From Hippopus hippopus (lineage: Eukaryota; Mollusca; Bivalvia; Cardiida; Cardiidae): 64,000 nt of DNA. Each line of letters opens with the position of its first letter. Position 1 is the stretch's first letter. The stretch lies in contig OX328110.1 of the NCBI GenBank assembly GCA_946811185.2, forward strand, positions 16,298,456 to 16,362,455. The letters are read 5' to 3'. The translations under genes and the position numbers were made by a program. Shown here piece by piece: positions 43,301-58,300 of the stretch. Below the pieces are notes generated by a model. That model made no database searches. It was not told the origin of the DNA and saw nothing but the letters and a program-made list of their open reading frames with translations.

Positions 43301-46300
43301 ACCTACTTTTAGGGCAGCTTGTGAAAGTTGTAGAAATTGGGTGTGAGCCCTTTGTCTCACAATCCTGAGTTTTAATAACCCTGCAGGAGAAGCCTTTTGA
43401 AAATATTATGGGAAAAGGAGAAAATGCTGGTAACCAGCATTTTCTCCTTTTCCCACAATGTTTTCTATCCTTTCACACCCCACAATGTTTTCTATCCTTT
43501 CACACCCAAATCCCAAAATTGGAGCCACTTATAATTTATCCCCTACAAGTGCTTTCAATACAGATGGGTCTAAAGTTTTGTTGTCAGGCAAAGGATTAAG
43601 ACCACTTTCGGAATTTGCAGGGCTTGACACTAGCTAGTAGGGCAGGTGTCCCAAAGGCATTATTTAGTAAAATTAGGGATAGCTCAGTAACCTCTGCATG
43701 ATGCTAAGTATCAGATGTCTCCTTCCAAAATTCTGGTGTCCTCTGGGTAGCAGGGCTTTGCTAGTGTTTAGTCCTGAAATGGCAATGGTCATGTGGAAAA
43801 AATGTTGGATTTTTTTATTTCTTAACTCCCCAGACCCCTTAGCCATTTGCCCGAATTGAAGACAATAGTAGATAGGGTAGATCAAGATGAGACTGCACAA
43901 AACATGCTAGATTCTCTACTGTGACAGAAAAGTGGAGCAGTAGCATGCAGAGAAAATAATACTTTGATTACGCAGAAAACCTGGATAAGTGAATTATTGC
44001 CACAAAATGACACAAAAAAGTGTTAAAAAAGGTGTTATGTACAATTACATAAGCCATGCTCTGTGAAAAGGGGCTTGATGCATCTGCAAAGAGTATCGAC
44101 CCATATCAGCCTGTGTGGACTGTGCAGGCCAACAAAGGTCAACACTTTTTTCCTATCTGTTAATTTTCTGCATCACAAAGGACCATTCTACTCCCAAATC
44201 CAGTGGATTGTTAGATGAAATGGATTTTATGAATTAATTATATGATGACCTGCTTGGTGTAATGAATCATTATGCCCCTTCTGCTAGAGCATGGCATAAA
44301 TCTTAAAAGACTGCTAAGAGTAATTGAATGAGCAGACAGCGGAGGTCAAAATCGGACTGCACAGAACATAATTATAGTCTGATCTACTGTCTCTTTGGCA
44401 GAGATATTTGGTGCAAAAAAAAAACTTTGAAATTTCAATATTTTTGTTTTTTCCTGTAGACAAGGAGACTACATGTATTTTATTCTTATCACTTTATATC
44501 TCTTTTATTTTATTTCCATTACAGAATCATTTCATATCTTCAGGGCTCCAGATAAGAGGGAGTGATGGTATTCTAAATCCATTATTTCTCTTCGAAACCC
44601 TATGTTGTGGGTACTCATTAGAATCGTCTTGACGAGACGATTCTAATGAGTACCCACAACATAGGGTTTAGATGAGAATAATTAATATTTTCTATTTTGA
44701 AATCAAAATCACTGCCTCTATCTGGATCTCTGATATCTTTCATCATATACTCATGACTCACATTCTTGCAAGCTAATTATTTTGCCTTTCATTATTTATT
44801 GCGCGCTAAATGACCCTGGATGTCCATGCGCCATAAAACACCATACATTCATTCATTTATTTGTAGATGAGGAATCTTCATTCAAATGATGTAGAAGTTC
44901 AAATCAAAATGATCAAGTATATTCTTTTGATTTTTATAGGAACTCCAGTCAGAAAAAGACAAGAAGGAAGAAAAATTGCTTGGTATGCAGATGACTGTAA
45001 ATGAAAATAAGTCAAAAGTAAGAGATTTTTTCAGGTGCTGTTTACCAGCATTGTCACTTTTCCCTCAATGTTTCCTTCTTTCAATGACATTTCCATATCA
45101 TTTGAGACTCATTTTGTCAGCAAGTGCTTTTATTATGGACATTCTGAAAGCATTTACAGCATAAATGTATATGTATGGGTATGTAAATCAGCGTGGACAC
45201 AAAATACCGAAGCTGATTGTGTCCCTTGGAAGCAGACAAAAATGAGTCGGAGAAGTTCTAGTATAAAACCTATTTCGGGCAAAGTTCAAGCCAAAATGGG
45301 ACTCAGAAGGAACTCAGTGGGACTCAACTTTTTCAGTTGCACTGGGTCTCATGGACTCAGTAAATTTTATTCAAATGGAAACACTGTGGAAGGTTTGCGC
45401 TCTAGGAAGAGTGAAACCAGGTACTATCTTGATGTATAGGAAAATGGAATAGACCGAAAAAAAAAAACCGTACTCACATTTTCTATCGGAGAATTTTTTT
45501 TTTTCATTTTTTAGGCTTTTGCCTCTCTCTGTCTGAACAAAGAGAAATTTTTTGTACCAACATATTAGCACCTGCCGATTATATTTTTATCATGTAGCAG
45601 GCCTTTTTCTTTTTTGTTTTTCTTAAGTATTGTTACAAAAGGAAAAACTGCTATTATGTATGTGAGTCATGCTCTGAGAAAACAGAGTTTAATGCATTTG
45701 CAAAATTATTGATCCATGTCAACCTTTGTAGTCCGTGCAGGCTGACATGGGTTAAAACTCTTTGGTATTTGGAAATTCTCTGTACCAGTTTACCACATGA
45801 TTCAGACGTTGTGAGACAAAATGGATTTTATGGATCCATAATTATGTGATGACTTGCTTTGGATAATGCATCATGGAGATGTATTAAAGGGTCTTTTCCC
45901 AGAGCATTGCTTATATATACTCATATATGTTTATTTCATGCTTTTCAGTGGTATATTGAGAAATTACGATGAAATACTGTTTGATATTTCATGGTTACGA
46001 CCAGTGAAAAATACTGATTTTATTTTCTAACTCTTCAATTGAAGGCAGAAACAGTAGTTCTCACTCGAGAGTTACCTAGGTACACAGCACGTGCAATTCA
46101 ATCAGATGGAAATATGACATAATTTACCTTACACTTCTCACGCTGTGGATGTACACTACGGGAAATTACTGAAAACAACTGTACTGGACTTTGATGTTAG
46201 TCCCCCAAAAAAAAAAAATAGAAGCATGAAATGAATAGAATATTCGTTTTTTATACCCCCACAAAACAAATGTTTTCGGGGGTATACTGGAATCAGCCTG

Positions 46301-49300
46301 TCTGTCTGTCCGTCTGTGTGTCCGTCCGTGTGTCCGTCTCTGTAATCCTGTAAAAAAAATTGGTCAATTACAGCTCTTGCAGGGGTATTAAGTCACATCC
46401 TGTGACAAGTTCTAGTTTTTTCGGTGAAAGATGGAATTTTATTTCATCGAGTGAACATCATCGGTAATTACTGATGATGTTCACTTGATGAAATAAATTT
46501 GGATCTTTCACCAAAAGAATCAAATATCTTCTGTTTCTTTGTACAGCTGGAAATAGTGCAGTCAGAGCTGGATATCTATGTCAGTGGTCAGAAACAGGAG
46601 ACCAACAAACTCAATGAGTTAATTAAACAAATGGAGAAAGAAAAGGAATCTCTCACCAATAGACAAGGGTAAGATCAAATGTATGCCTTTATTAGTTGTC
46701 TTGTTTTTGAAGATGCTTGAGTGGCTTAGCCAAACTGTTTTCTAGGATTGATTATAGTCTTTGCTACAGAATTTAGTGCCAATGACTGAGTTGGCTCAAT
46801 ATGCAGTATATTAGTCTATTTTTGAACAAACTTATTTACAAAAATCCATATAATCAACATGAAAAGTTTTGGGGTTGTGTTCAACAATCATTCTAAATTG
46901 TATTCCTGGCCTAGTATTAAAACAAGAAAGTTACAAAATTTATGATTTGCTAATCCAAGATGACAAATGTGGCTCAAATGAGGTGATTCGTCTCTGTAAA
47001 GGAAGAAAACGTGGGAAAAGGAAAAAATGCTTGTACCCAGCATTTTCTCCTTTTCCCACAATGTTTTCACAAGCAGCTTCCCACAGCGTTCTTCAAACTT
47101 GGGATTGTAAGGTAGATGGTTAATTTATTATCACTGGATATTTTGTAGTGTTGTGTCTGACTTGGAGAAAAGATTACCAAACCTAGAAAATGGTCTGCAG
47201 AAAGCCCAGACTGATCTGGAAGATGTCTCTAAAAGAGAACAAGAAGTTAAAGAAGAGGTAATTGAAATGCACCTTTGAAGTTTTGTTGTGTGTTACAGAG
47301 TTCCAAATAGAGGGAGTGATTTTGATTTTAAAATTAAAAAGATTAATTATTCTGCACCCAACCCTATGTTATGGGTACTCATTAGAATCATCTTGTTGAG
47401 ACGATTCTAATGAGTACCCACAACATAGGGTTTGAAAGAGAAATAGTGGATTTAGAATACCATCACTCCCCCTTATCTGGAGCTCTGTTGTTACATTGTT
47501 TTTTAATCACTTTTTACCTCACCTGAGCTCAAATTGCTCAAGGTGAGCTTTTGCCATTTCTCACAATGTGGTTTAACCCTTCCTAAGACATTTTTTATCA
47601 TTTGAGACACAACAAATTTATTACTTGCAAATCTCTTCAGTTTGGACCATTCTAAAATTTTGTAGTTTGGGTAAAAGTCAAAAAGCATAAAAAGCTAGAC
47701 TGCCCCTTCATTTAACCCTTTATCCAACAATCCTGAGTTTAAAAAAAAAATGTCAAGAAAGAAAACTTATGGTAACATTGTGGGAAAAAGGAGAAAATGC
47801 TGGTAACCAGCATTATCGCCTTTTCCCACAATGTTTTCTACCCTTCTGTAGATAAATCTTGTCATTTGAGCCACATTTAATTTGTCATCTGCAAATGCTT
47901 TGAATTTGGATCTGTCCAAGATTTTGTTGTAAAGAGTTTATTTCTCTCAAAATGCAATATGCTTGTAGGTCAGAAACTTACGGAAGAAAGTGGAAGAGGC
48001 CAGAAGTTCTATGGAAGCACAGAAAAGCCATGGTAAAACTTTGGAATTCTTGATGAACCTGAAGAAAGCTGGAACATTACCTGGAATTCTTGGACGACTG
48101 GTTTGTATTTAAACATATTAAATCTTGCAGAAGACTTCTGTCATCTTGCTACAGACAACATAAGAATACACTGTGGCAAAAGAAGAAACTGGTTGTGACA
48201 TTTTTGTTCAAGTAACATTAAAGCATCATGAAGGTTTTTTGTCAAAATAAGTTGTATTTTCAAACTTGTCTTAGCAGGATTTAATGGACACAAATAAAAC
48301 TAGCTCCTTACGGCAATTGGCTGTTTAACACAGACACTTTTGTTTTTTGAAAAAAAAAATTTTTTTTTATTTTTATTTCAAATGACAGTAACTAAATGTT
48401 GCTTACCACAGTCTGACATAGGAATGATCAGTAACATTGGTTATGTTATTGAACCCTTTACAACACAACCCTGAGAAGGCGGCTTTTGAAAATATCTGGG
48501 GAAAAGGAGAAAATACTGGTAATCAGCATTTTCTTCTTTTCTAACATTGTTTTCTTACCTCTCAAGAAACAAATCTCAACATTTTAGCCATATTTAATCT
48601 GTCCTCTGCTAATGCTGCCAATTTAGACAAATGTAAAATTTTGTTGCTTGGTGGAGAGTTAAAGGAAAAGCATTTATTCAAGAGTTCAGCTTCAAATAAT
48701 TATTGTATCATTTAACAGGGAGATCTTGGTGCTATAGATGAGAAGTATGATGTTGCCATATCAACAGCCTGTGGAGCCCTGGATCACATAGTTGTGGATA
48801 CGATAGACACTGCCCAGAAATGTGTCGAGTACTTGAAGAAAAACAGTGTTGGAATTGCCACATTTATTGGCCTGGATAAGATGCAAAGGTGGAAACAACA
48901 TGCTTCTCAGACCATTAACACGTAAGTGATCAGCTTTAACTCTTTACCAAATGAAAAATTTTAGACTGGTCCAAATTGAAAGTATTTGAAGATGACAAAT
49001 TAACTGTGACTCAAAAAATGAAAATTCTCCTTTAAAGTGTAGAAAACATTGCTGGGAAAGGAGAAAATGCTGGTTACCAGCATTTTCTCCTTTTCCCACG
49101 ATGTTTTTAAAAGTCTTCTTCCTTAGGGTTGTTAAAACTCGGGATTGTGTGGTAAAGGGTTAAGTCAGTGACAGACAACAAAACTTTAGACTTGTCCATG
49201 ACGAAACATTAGCAGACAACAAATAAGATTTTGCTCAGATGGTGGAATTTGTCATTGAAAGGATAGAAAACACTGGGAAGAGGAGAAAATGCTGCTTACT

Positions 49301-52300
49301 AGCATCTTTTCCTTTTCCAACAGTTTTGAAAAGCTGTATTCCTGGGCATTGTGTGGTGATGATTAAATTGAACTTAAGCTTTTCCGTTACTGTATTAAAT
49401 GCAAGATTGAAATGTTTTGGGGTTCTATTCAGTATCCATTTTAAATACAATATTAATTTTTAGTCGCTTTTTGGTGTTTGACTTAACCACTCCTTAATAT
49501 ATTTAGCATTTTAAATATTATTGCATACATAATGTTTATTAATTATATTTTCTGAAGTTTCAGTTTACTTGCAGATTAAAATGAAGTGTTTAAAATTGGT
49601 AACATAATTTTTTTATACGGAATAATTTCTCATTCTATACCTGTGTTGTAGGTTTAAATTGGCTTTGTCTTTCTGTGTGACAGATGTTATATGTACGCTC
49701 AAGAAAAGTTCATGGTAGGGAACTTATTAAATACTCCTTATCCCTTTACCACACAATCCCAAGTTTAATCAATTCTAAGAAAGAAAGCTTTTGAAAACAT
49801 TGTGAGAAAAGGTGAAAATGCTTGTAACCAGCATTTTCTCCTTTGCCCACAATGTTTTCTACTCCATTTTAGGCTGTTTTCATCACTTTGATTTGTCATG
49901 TACAAATGCTTTGAATTTGGATGAGTCTTAAATTGTATAGTGTGGTAAAGATTTAAAGCCAATTGCATATCTGATTTGCACAACAAAGTATCCTGTGACT
50001 TAGTGCATCTGGAAACAGATTTGCAGCAAACAACTTACAAGTAATTTCTCTTTCTGCCACAATATCTTTAAACTTTTTCATCTGCAAAATGTTAAGACTC
50101 ATTGCAAGTGGGTAATTATGTTTAATTTCAGACCAGAAAATGTGAAGAGGCTGTTTGATTTGGTTCAGGTCAAAGACCAGTCTGTAAAGCCAGCGTTTTA
50201 TTTTGCCTTACGGAACACTTTGGTGGCCAATGACTTGGACCAAGCCACAAGGATTGCTTACGGGGCCCAGAGATTTAGGGTTGTAACTCTGCAAGGACAG
50301 CTTATTGACACATCAGGTAAGGGAAAATGATGTGAGCCATGCTCTGTAAAGAGGGGATCTAAAGCATTTGCACTGATGATTTATCACTAAATTAAGTAGG
50401 GCCATAGCTGGCAAATCATTAGAAAAGAAGAAGACAAAGTTTTTGTATAGTATTCCTTACAGGGCTATGTAGCCTCTTAAGGTATTTTTAGATTTTGCAC
50501 CAGAGCTTTGCAAAGACTTCTGGGAATGTCGCTTGATCAATGACACACATCAGTTAGAAGGATTCATGTTCTAATTGGTTTGATGACATTAAAATGACAG
50601 TAATAAAAATCAATGCAGTTGACTATTGCAAAATGACTGTATCGGTATTTAAACTGCACCATTTTACTAAATGTAACCATACAGTTTATACCATTGCAAA
50701 GAAAAAAAAAATCTGCTTGTATTTAACAGTGTTTACCTAGAAATTTTGAACAAAAACACAAAGTAGACCCCTTTCAAGCAGATACCATGGCAAATGGAGA
50801 TATTGCTTATTTTACCTATATTTCAGGTACCATGTCTGGTGGAGGTAGATCAGTATGTAAAGGACGTATGGGATCCAAAATTTTGTCTGATGTAGATGCC
50901 AAGGATCTCTCCAATAATGAATCCAAGTTGAAAAAGGTTGGTTTTTCTGATCTGCCATTGCACAAATGCAACCTTTTACATTCCTGTAATTGACAACCTG
51001 CAAAGTCAGCGCAGGCTGACCTGGTCAAAACGTTTGCTATTGTCAAATTTTCTGTATGTCCAAGGACCATTCTACTTCACTTCATGATAAAGTCGCCCCG
51101 CCGGGGTGGCCCAGTGGTGAGCGTGTCAGACTCATGACCTGGTGGTTGTGAGTTCGATACCCGGTTGAGGCGAACTTTCTTTCTGGCGTATTTTTGCCTC
51201 TCACCTCTGCTGAAGCATGTGAGAAAAGTAGTCGGTGGCTTTGGAAAGAAAGTTGTGTTAGTACTGGTGTGAGAAAGCCAGGAAACACATGTGCTTCACC
51301 GACTGCCATGATATGACCTTAGCTGTTAAAGTGGCGTTAAACCCTAATACAACCAACCAATCATGATAAAGTCAATTGTCACACAAAATGAATCTTACGG
51401 ATCCATAGTTATGTGATGACCTACTTGATATAATGCATCACCCCCTTTTGCCAAAAGATAGTTCATCTTCTATTCCTGCAAGTTTTTTTGTTTAATGTTT
51501 TTTTTTCTCATTATTATTATTATTATTATTAATTATAGCTTATTGTTGGCCTGTAAACTGTCTATGCAGTAATGATTTAATCCTTTACAGAATGATCTTA
51601 ATATGTTTTTTTTTTTTTTTTTTTTGATACTAAAAAAGAAGGCATTGAAAAGATGTGGGAAAAGAAGAAAGGAGCAGTTTCTCCTTTTCCTGCAATATTT
51701 ACTAGCATTTCAAGGACAAATGTAATCATTTGAGCCACATTGATCTTGGCCCCAGAAAAAACTTTCTTAAAGGACCAGCCTTGCCCTATGGTGGAGAGTT
51801 AGAGAGATCAAGGACTTTGATCTTATACTTTCAATTTTAACTTCAGCTCACAGCTGAGGCTCAACAATGCACAGCTAACAAAGAGAGACTGGAGGATGTT
51901 ATCAAACAACAAAGTAAAGACTTACAACATGTAAAACACAGCATTCAGAAATCTGAACTGGATATTAAGGTGAGATTTAGGGTTTTAGAGTGGCTTTGTA
52001 TTAACCAATTACCACACAAAACTGAGGAAGAAGGCTTTTGAAAAAAGTGCAAGAGAAAATGCTGGTAAGCAGCATTTCCTCCCCTCCAAGGATGTTTTCT
52101 ACCCCATGATAGACAAGATTTATGTTTTGAGTTACATTTAATTTGTTGTCCTCAAATGATTGCAATTTGGACAGGATGAAAATTTTTATACCCCCGCAAA
52201 ACGAATGTTTTCGGGGGTATACTGGAATCAGCCTGTCTGTCCATGTGTCTGTCCGTGTGTCCATGTGTACATAATACTAGTAATTTGTGTCGCAAACTCC

Positions 52301-55300
52301 TCCTACAGTTTTCCTTCAATTGTATTGAAACTTTGCACTTATATTGATCATATATTGAAGATTTGCACGACGCAATTTTCAAGTGTCAACTCCTCCTGGT
52401 TGAGGAATTATCTCCCCTTGAACTTGACACTTTTTTCTGTCAAAGCGCTGGCGGGGGTATTAAGTCACATTCAGTGACAGCTCTAGTTTTGTCTGGTAAA
52501 AATTTGATTATTATGTGATGTTTTATCTCAGCCAATCAAATAGCTTGTCATGAAGTTAAGAACTGAAACATTGGTTAGAATGGTCGGTAAATATGGCTAC
52601 CCAATAACCCTTTACCAAATAATCCTGTGTTTTAAGGACCCTGAGGAAGAAGGCTTTTAAAAACTTCTCGTAGTTTTTGTGACATTTCATGCGTCATCTA
52701 CAAATGCTTTCAGTGAGGGATGAGCTTAAAATTTTGTCCTCCTCTAAGTAAAATAGAGGATATATTTGTTTGATGCAAAATTTTTCTGAGTGAACACTAA
52801 AACTGGTATTTTCACGTGTGGCAAGCTTGAGTGGAAATATTGAATGTACAGTGTTCATGAATGAAATTACCTCTTTAATAAGCTACAAAGTTTTAGTTCC
52901 TGTATAAACTGAAAACATTTACTGGCAACAAATTATATGTTACTCATGAAATTTGTCTATCAAACTGCAGGAGATATTGCGGGCAAAAGGACAAATGCTG
53001 GCATGCTGGATAACTGGCATTTTCTCCTTTTCTCACAAGTTTTCTCTAGTGGGGTTGTTAAAACTAAGGGTTGTGTGGTAAAGGGTTTAAACAAACAGTC
53101 CTTTTCCTTACATGCTAAGAATTGACAAAAATGGACATTTTGACATACATTGTGTGGGATAGTGATATACTCAAGAAGATATTTGTGTAACATCAAAGCA
53201 GCCAAAATAAATGGATTAGTTTTGGAAAAATTTATCTAAAAACTGTTGTAGTGTCAATTTCTTTTATAACATAACAATATCTCACAAATCATAAATAATA
53301 TACAAAGTAATACACATACACTTGGGAATATCAATGAGTAAAACCTGTGCCACTCTTATAGTTTGAATTAAAATGATATCACAGATGATGTCTCGTATTG
53401 CTTATCTCAAACATGTGAAATATGAGAACATTTGTTATGGCTGTATTACACCAAAAAGAACAGATTTTGTGTGATAAAAGATTGTGTTTTCTTCTATTTG
53501 TAGCAATTTAAACAACAAATTGAGCATATGAAAGTGCAGATTAATGAACAAGAGGAAAAGGTGAAAGCTGCAGCACCAGAAGAAAAACAACTGAAAGAGT
53601 TGGAAAAAAAGATTGAAGACTACAAAAAAGGTCACCAATAAGAACATTGAATTCAACCTTATCTTTAACACTGTACCAAATGTTACCGAAAGTTTTAGAG
53701 TCTCATGCATTGAGAGCTGTTGCAGATGTCAAAAGAATAAGCTCAACTGATGGAATTTGGACTAGAATCGGTAGAAAACAACGTGTGGAAAATAAAAAAT
53801 GCTAGTTACCAGCATTTTCTTCTCTTCACACATTGTTTTCAGAAGCTTTCTTCCTTAGGGTATAAAAACTTGGGGCCAGGAAGCTGAGTATCTGACGTAT
53901 AACCTAGTGGTTGCAGGTTTGGTACAAGATTGAGGCAAACTTTTTTCTGGTGATTTTTCACCTCTCACATCAGATGCATGTGAGAAAAGTAGTCAGTGGC
54001 TCAGAAAGAAAGTTTTGTCATTACTGCAGTGAGAAAATCAGGCAACACATGTGTAGGTGTACTGACTGTCGTGATATGACCTAAGCTGTTAAAATGGCGT
54101 TAAACCTCAATACAAACAAACAAAAGTATAAAACTTGCTTCAGGGTCAAAAAACTTGCACCTTAAATGTAATTTCTTTACAGTTTTTCAATGTTTTTAAG
54201 CATCTCCAGCAGAATTGTCAGAATACATTTATGGCTTCAAATTTGGAAGCTTTAACCCTTTTACAAAACAGCAAAATTTCTGACTTTCTCCAAATTGAAA
54301 GCATTTGCAGACAAAAAGGTGGCTCAAATAATGGAATTTGTCTTTTAAAGGTTAGAAAACATTGTTGGAAAAGGAGAAAATGCTGGTTAGTGGTTTCCAG
54401 CATTTTCTCCTGTTCCCACAATGTTTTCAAATCTTTCTTTTTCAGGGTCATTTAAACTCGGGATTGTGTGGTAACGAGTTAAGAACTGATATTTAAAAGT
54501 AATAGTTGTTGTCAGTTAATTCTTTACTATTTGACAAAATTTTAGACTTGTCCAAATTGAAAGCATTTCCAGAAGACAAATATTGCTCAGATGATGAGAT
54601 TTGTTGTAGATGGGGTAGAAAACATTGTTGAAAAAGGAGAAAATGCTGGTAGCCAAAATTGTCTCCATTTCCCACAATGTTTTCAAAGGCTTTTTTGTCA
54701 GGGTCATTTAAACTCGGTCTTGTCTGGTAATGGTTTAGATACTGATCAATTATAGTGATAATAGCTGTCAATTAACTCACTAATTTATTTGTCTTGTAGA
54801 TTATCAGAAGGTGTATGATATTTCCTCCAAGCTAGAACAAGAAATTCAGAAGTAAGTTTTCCATTTGTCCTGGAACTTTTTAAATCAGGATGAATAAAGC
54901 CAGTCATATTATGTGAAATGTTATTAATGATATTTTGAGACATTGGGAATATCTTCCTGAGAAAGACTCTGCATGAAGAAATAGTAAACGAAATTATGTG
55001 ATGTCATTGATACTGACTTTACATCATGTACCACAGTTTTGTCTCATTTGTAAGACTGCTTGATTTCAAGAAATGTGAACAGAAAAGAGAAAATTAGATC
55101 AACATATGAATTCTATTGAATCTCTTAAAAAATCTTTATCTCCAGCAATTTTTTGCCTCCCACTTCTGATGGATGTATGAAAAAGTTGTCAGTGACCTGG
55201 AAAGAGAGTTGTGTCAGTATGAACAGAGTATTATTGTAGTGTCTAGAGTATCAATGTTATCTAACCACACCAAGAGAATTATCTGTAATTCTGCAGACCT

Positions 55301-58300
55301 TGTTATGATTCACCCAAATCACTAGATAACATAGATGTTATGTCATGTGCTTTTCCATTTATGCCTCTATTTCATGCCCAGATCATAGATGTATATCGTC
55401 TGCTTGTTTAATCAAGCCTGTCAGATAAAAATCTTTCTGGATTTCAGTAGATTGTATTTTCAGCTTTTGAAAGTGTTCAGGTTCATGTATTTCTTGTTAA
55501 AAGAATTAATTTAGAGAAAACTGTTACACTGCTTTGTTGTCTGAAAACTACCTTCAGCCCAATAATTAATCCAGTACTATTTTTACATCTACATAATACT
55601 GTAACAAAGAACACAGATAATAATTATTTGATGGAGATAAAGTTATTGCCTTTCAAAATTTTACAAATTATGAAAAAAAAAAGAGCAGAACTTGTTTTTA
55701 GCAATTGCTCCTTACATTACAATGATTCCAAAGCTCTCAGCTGACAACTGTGCATTTGTGTAAAAATGTATTTTGTACAGTTTTAATTGTGTAATTGCAG
55801 GTTACACGACCAGATTATGGAGATAGGAGGCTCCAAAATGATGGCTGCACAGTCGAGGGTAGACTCCATTCAGTCCCAGATAGATCAGGTCACAGGTCAG
55901 ATCAACAAGGCTTCAGTGGCTGTCAAAACTGCAGAAAGGTAGTTTTCCTTTTGTTTTAATCCACCAAAGTATGAAGTGGTTATGGAAAGCTATAGTTGTG
56001 GAAGCCTGAAGTAGTATGGGATGTTGCTTGTTCTTCCTTGATTCATAACTAGCTGTTGTAGGGTAGAAGACATTGTGGAAAAAGGGGAAAATGCTGGTTA
56101 CTGGCATTTTCTCTTTTTCATTCGCACAATGTTTGCATATGCCTTGTACCTCAGCATTGTTTAAAAGCCTCAGTTTTTTAGTTAAAACATGCAATGGTTT
56201 GGCAAGGAATAAACCTATTTACAAGATGATGCTTGAACTGTCTTGATATAGAGCTAGCTTTTGTGGCAATGTGTTTGCTGTTTAGGTTATATATTGACCT
56301 GTTACACTTGATGCTCACTGTAAAGCTGTGTTTAGATAAACTATGGCTGCATTAAAAAGCCCAAAGACCATTTCAAGATGGTTTTTGTGCCTGAAGACTA
56401 ACTTGAATTTAACCCTTTACCGCACAATGCCGACTTATAATGACCCTGGGAAAGAAGACTTTTGAAAACATTAAATGCTGGTAACCAGCATTTTCTCCTT
56501 TTCCTACAATGCTTTCTACCCTATCAAAGAAAAATTGCCCCATTTGAGCCATATTGAAATTGTCGTATGCAAATGCTCTCAATTTGGAAAAGGCTAAAAT
56601 TTTGTTGTCTGGTTAAGGCATAAAATGGTACATATTAGGATATGTAGGATCGGATGCGAGTTGGCATTTGAGATAAGACTGTATTGGAAGAGTCTAGGGG
56701 AAAAAAATGTTATTGACCTTTTACTAAGATCACCAGTGCTTTTGAAATGAGGTGTATGCGTACAGAGCTTTGACCAAATATGGCAGTATTAGCTCATCTC
56801 AAATGAGTGTGAGAAAGAAAATTAGAGATGACTGTATTTCATAGAAAATAAGGGTAGTTACGTGCTAAAAATGTTTCAGGGAGTTATGAGATAAATATCC
56901 TTTTACCTTCATATTATCCACCATGTTGGATACCCAGGCAGTTACTGTTATTTTAATTTTAAAATTAGTAACTAGCAAAAAAGTCAGTGTTTGTGTATTT
57001 GATAGTGATAGTTATAAGTTGAGCAAATAAATCATGTTAGTGTTTCTGTGTACTTTCATAGAAACTTGAAGAAAGCAGAAGACAAACTAAAGAGTCTCCA
57101 GGACGAATTAGAAGAAAACAAAGAGAATGTAACAAAGATGGAGCAAAGTTTGACAGAGCTTGAAGAAGAAGCAACAAAGGTTTTGGAAGCCTATCAAGAG
57201 TCACAGGTATATTTTTAGGCTCTTGTATTGTTATGTTTAGTTTTAAGTTTTTCTGATTCCTCACATTAGTCAGCCATATAATGTATTGCTTCAGCTGTAG
57301 GTGGAGAATTCTGAGGAATAATTTTCCTTCCACAGTTCCATAAGTCGATAGGTGTTGAGGTAGATCCAACCAAGCCAAGAAAAACATGAGGGAAGCATAC
57401 AACTACAGTCAATGGCCATAAATGTTTCTTCAAATTCTGAATTCCCAATGACTTACATGTATTTCCAAATTTACCTTTTATTTTATTGTGGGTTTGAAAA
57501 AAAAGTTATTGTTGTAAAACTTCTTACAAAATTAAAGCTAAGAAAATTTGACAATGGAAAAAGATATTTTAAAACATGATACAATATTATAATGTGATAA
57601 ACTTACTTTTGTTTGTTATTGTTGAATGTGACCAGATACATTTATTTATATAATTTAAATATTGGTGTAAGTCAAATAAAAATATATCTATATTGTTTAG
57701 GAAACAATGAAAGCAGCTGACACTGCCCTGAACGAAGTCAATAAAGATCTTGCCAAGTTGGAAGAGGAGGAAAACAACATGCAGAAAGAGTCCATGGATA
57801 TCCAGACAGAGCTAAACAAATACAAGTCTATCATGAAGGAGAATCAGGACAAAGTGAAACATTGGAAAGACGAGGTAATGTTTAACCCTTTACCAAAAAA
57901 CCCCATGTTTTAGGGACCCTTAACATTTTACCATACAATCCTGTTTTAATGACCTTACGGAAGAAGCCTTTTTGAAAACATTGTAGGAAAAGGAGAAAAT
58001 GCTGGTTACCCACAATGAACTGTCCCAGAGTTGACACACGCTCCTTGGTATCAAACTTAGGACTTTATGGTTACAAGGTCGACGCTGTACATCACAGACA
58101 CAGCAGTTATACTCAGCGTCAATGAAAAGTCACCAGGTAAGAGACGAAAAGAAAGTGAACCTTGGATAGTTTACCTTCAGAAAATTGATTAGAATCCATT
58201 TTTGCACGTGCAAATAAAGATGGACTACTCAAATGTACAAGCATGTGAAATTTGTCAGATACGGGTCGGGAAATGAGTATAATAACGTTCAACATAATTG

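Noticed and set aside
45035..45439. 134-codon plus-strand open frame after SMC4 exon 10
   Set aside because: It overlaps a TTAA-hairpin remnant and shows no similarity; SMC4 splicing is satisfied without it.
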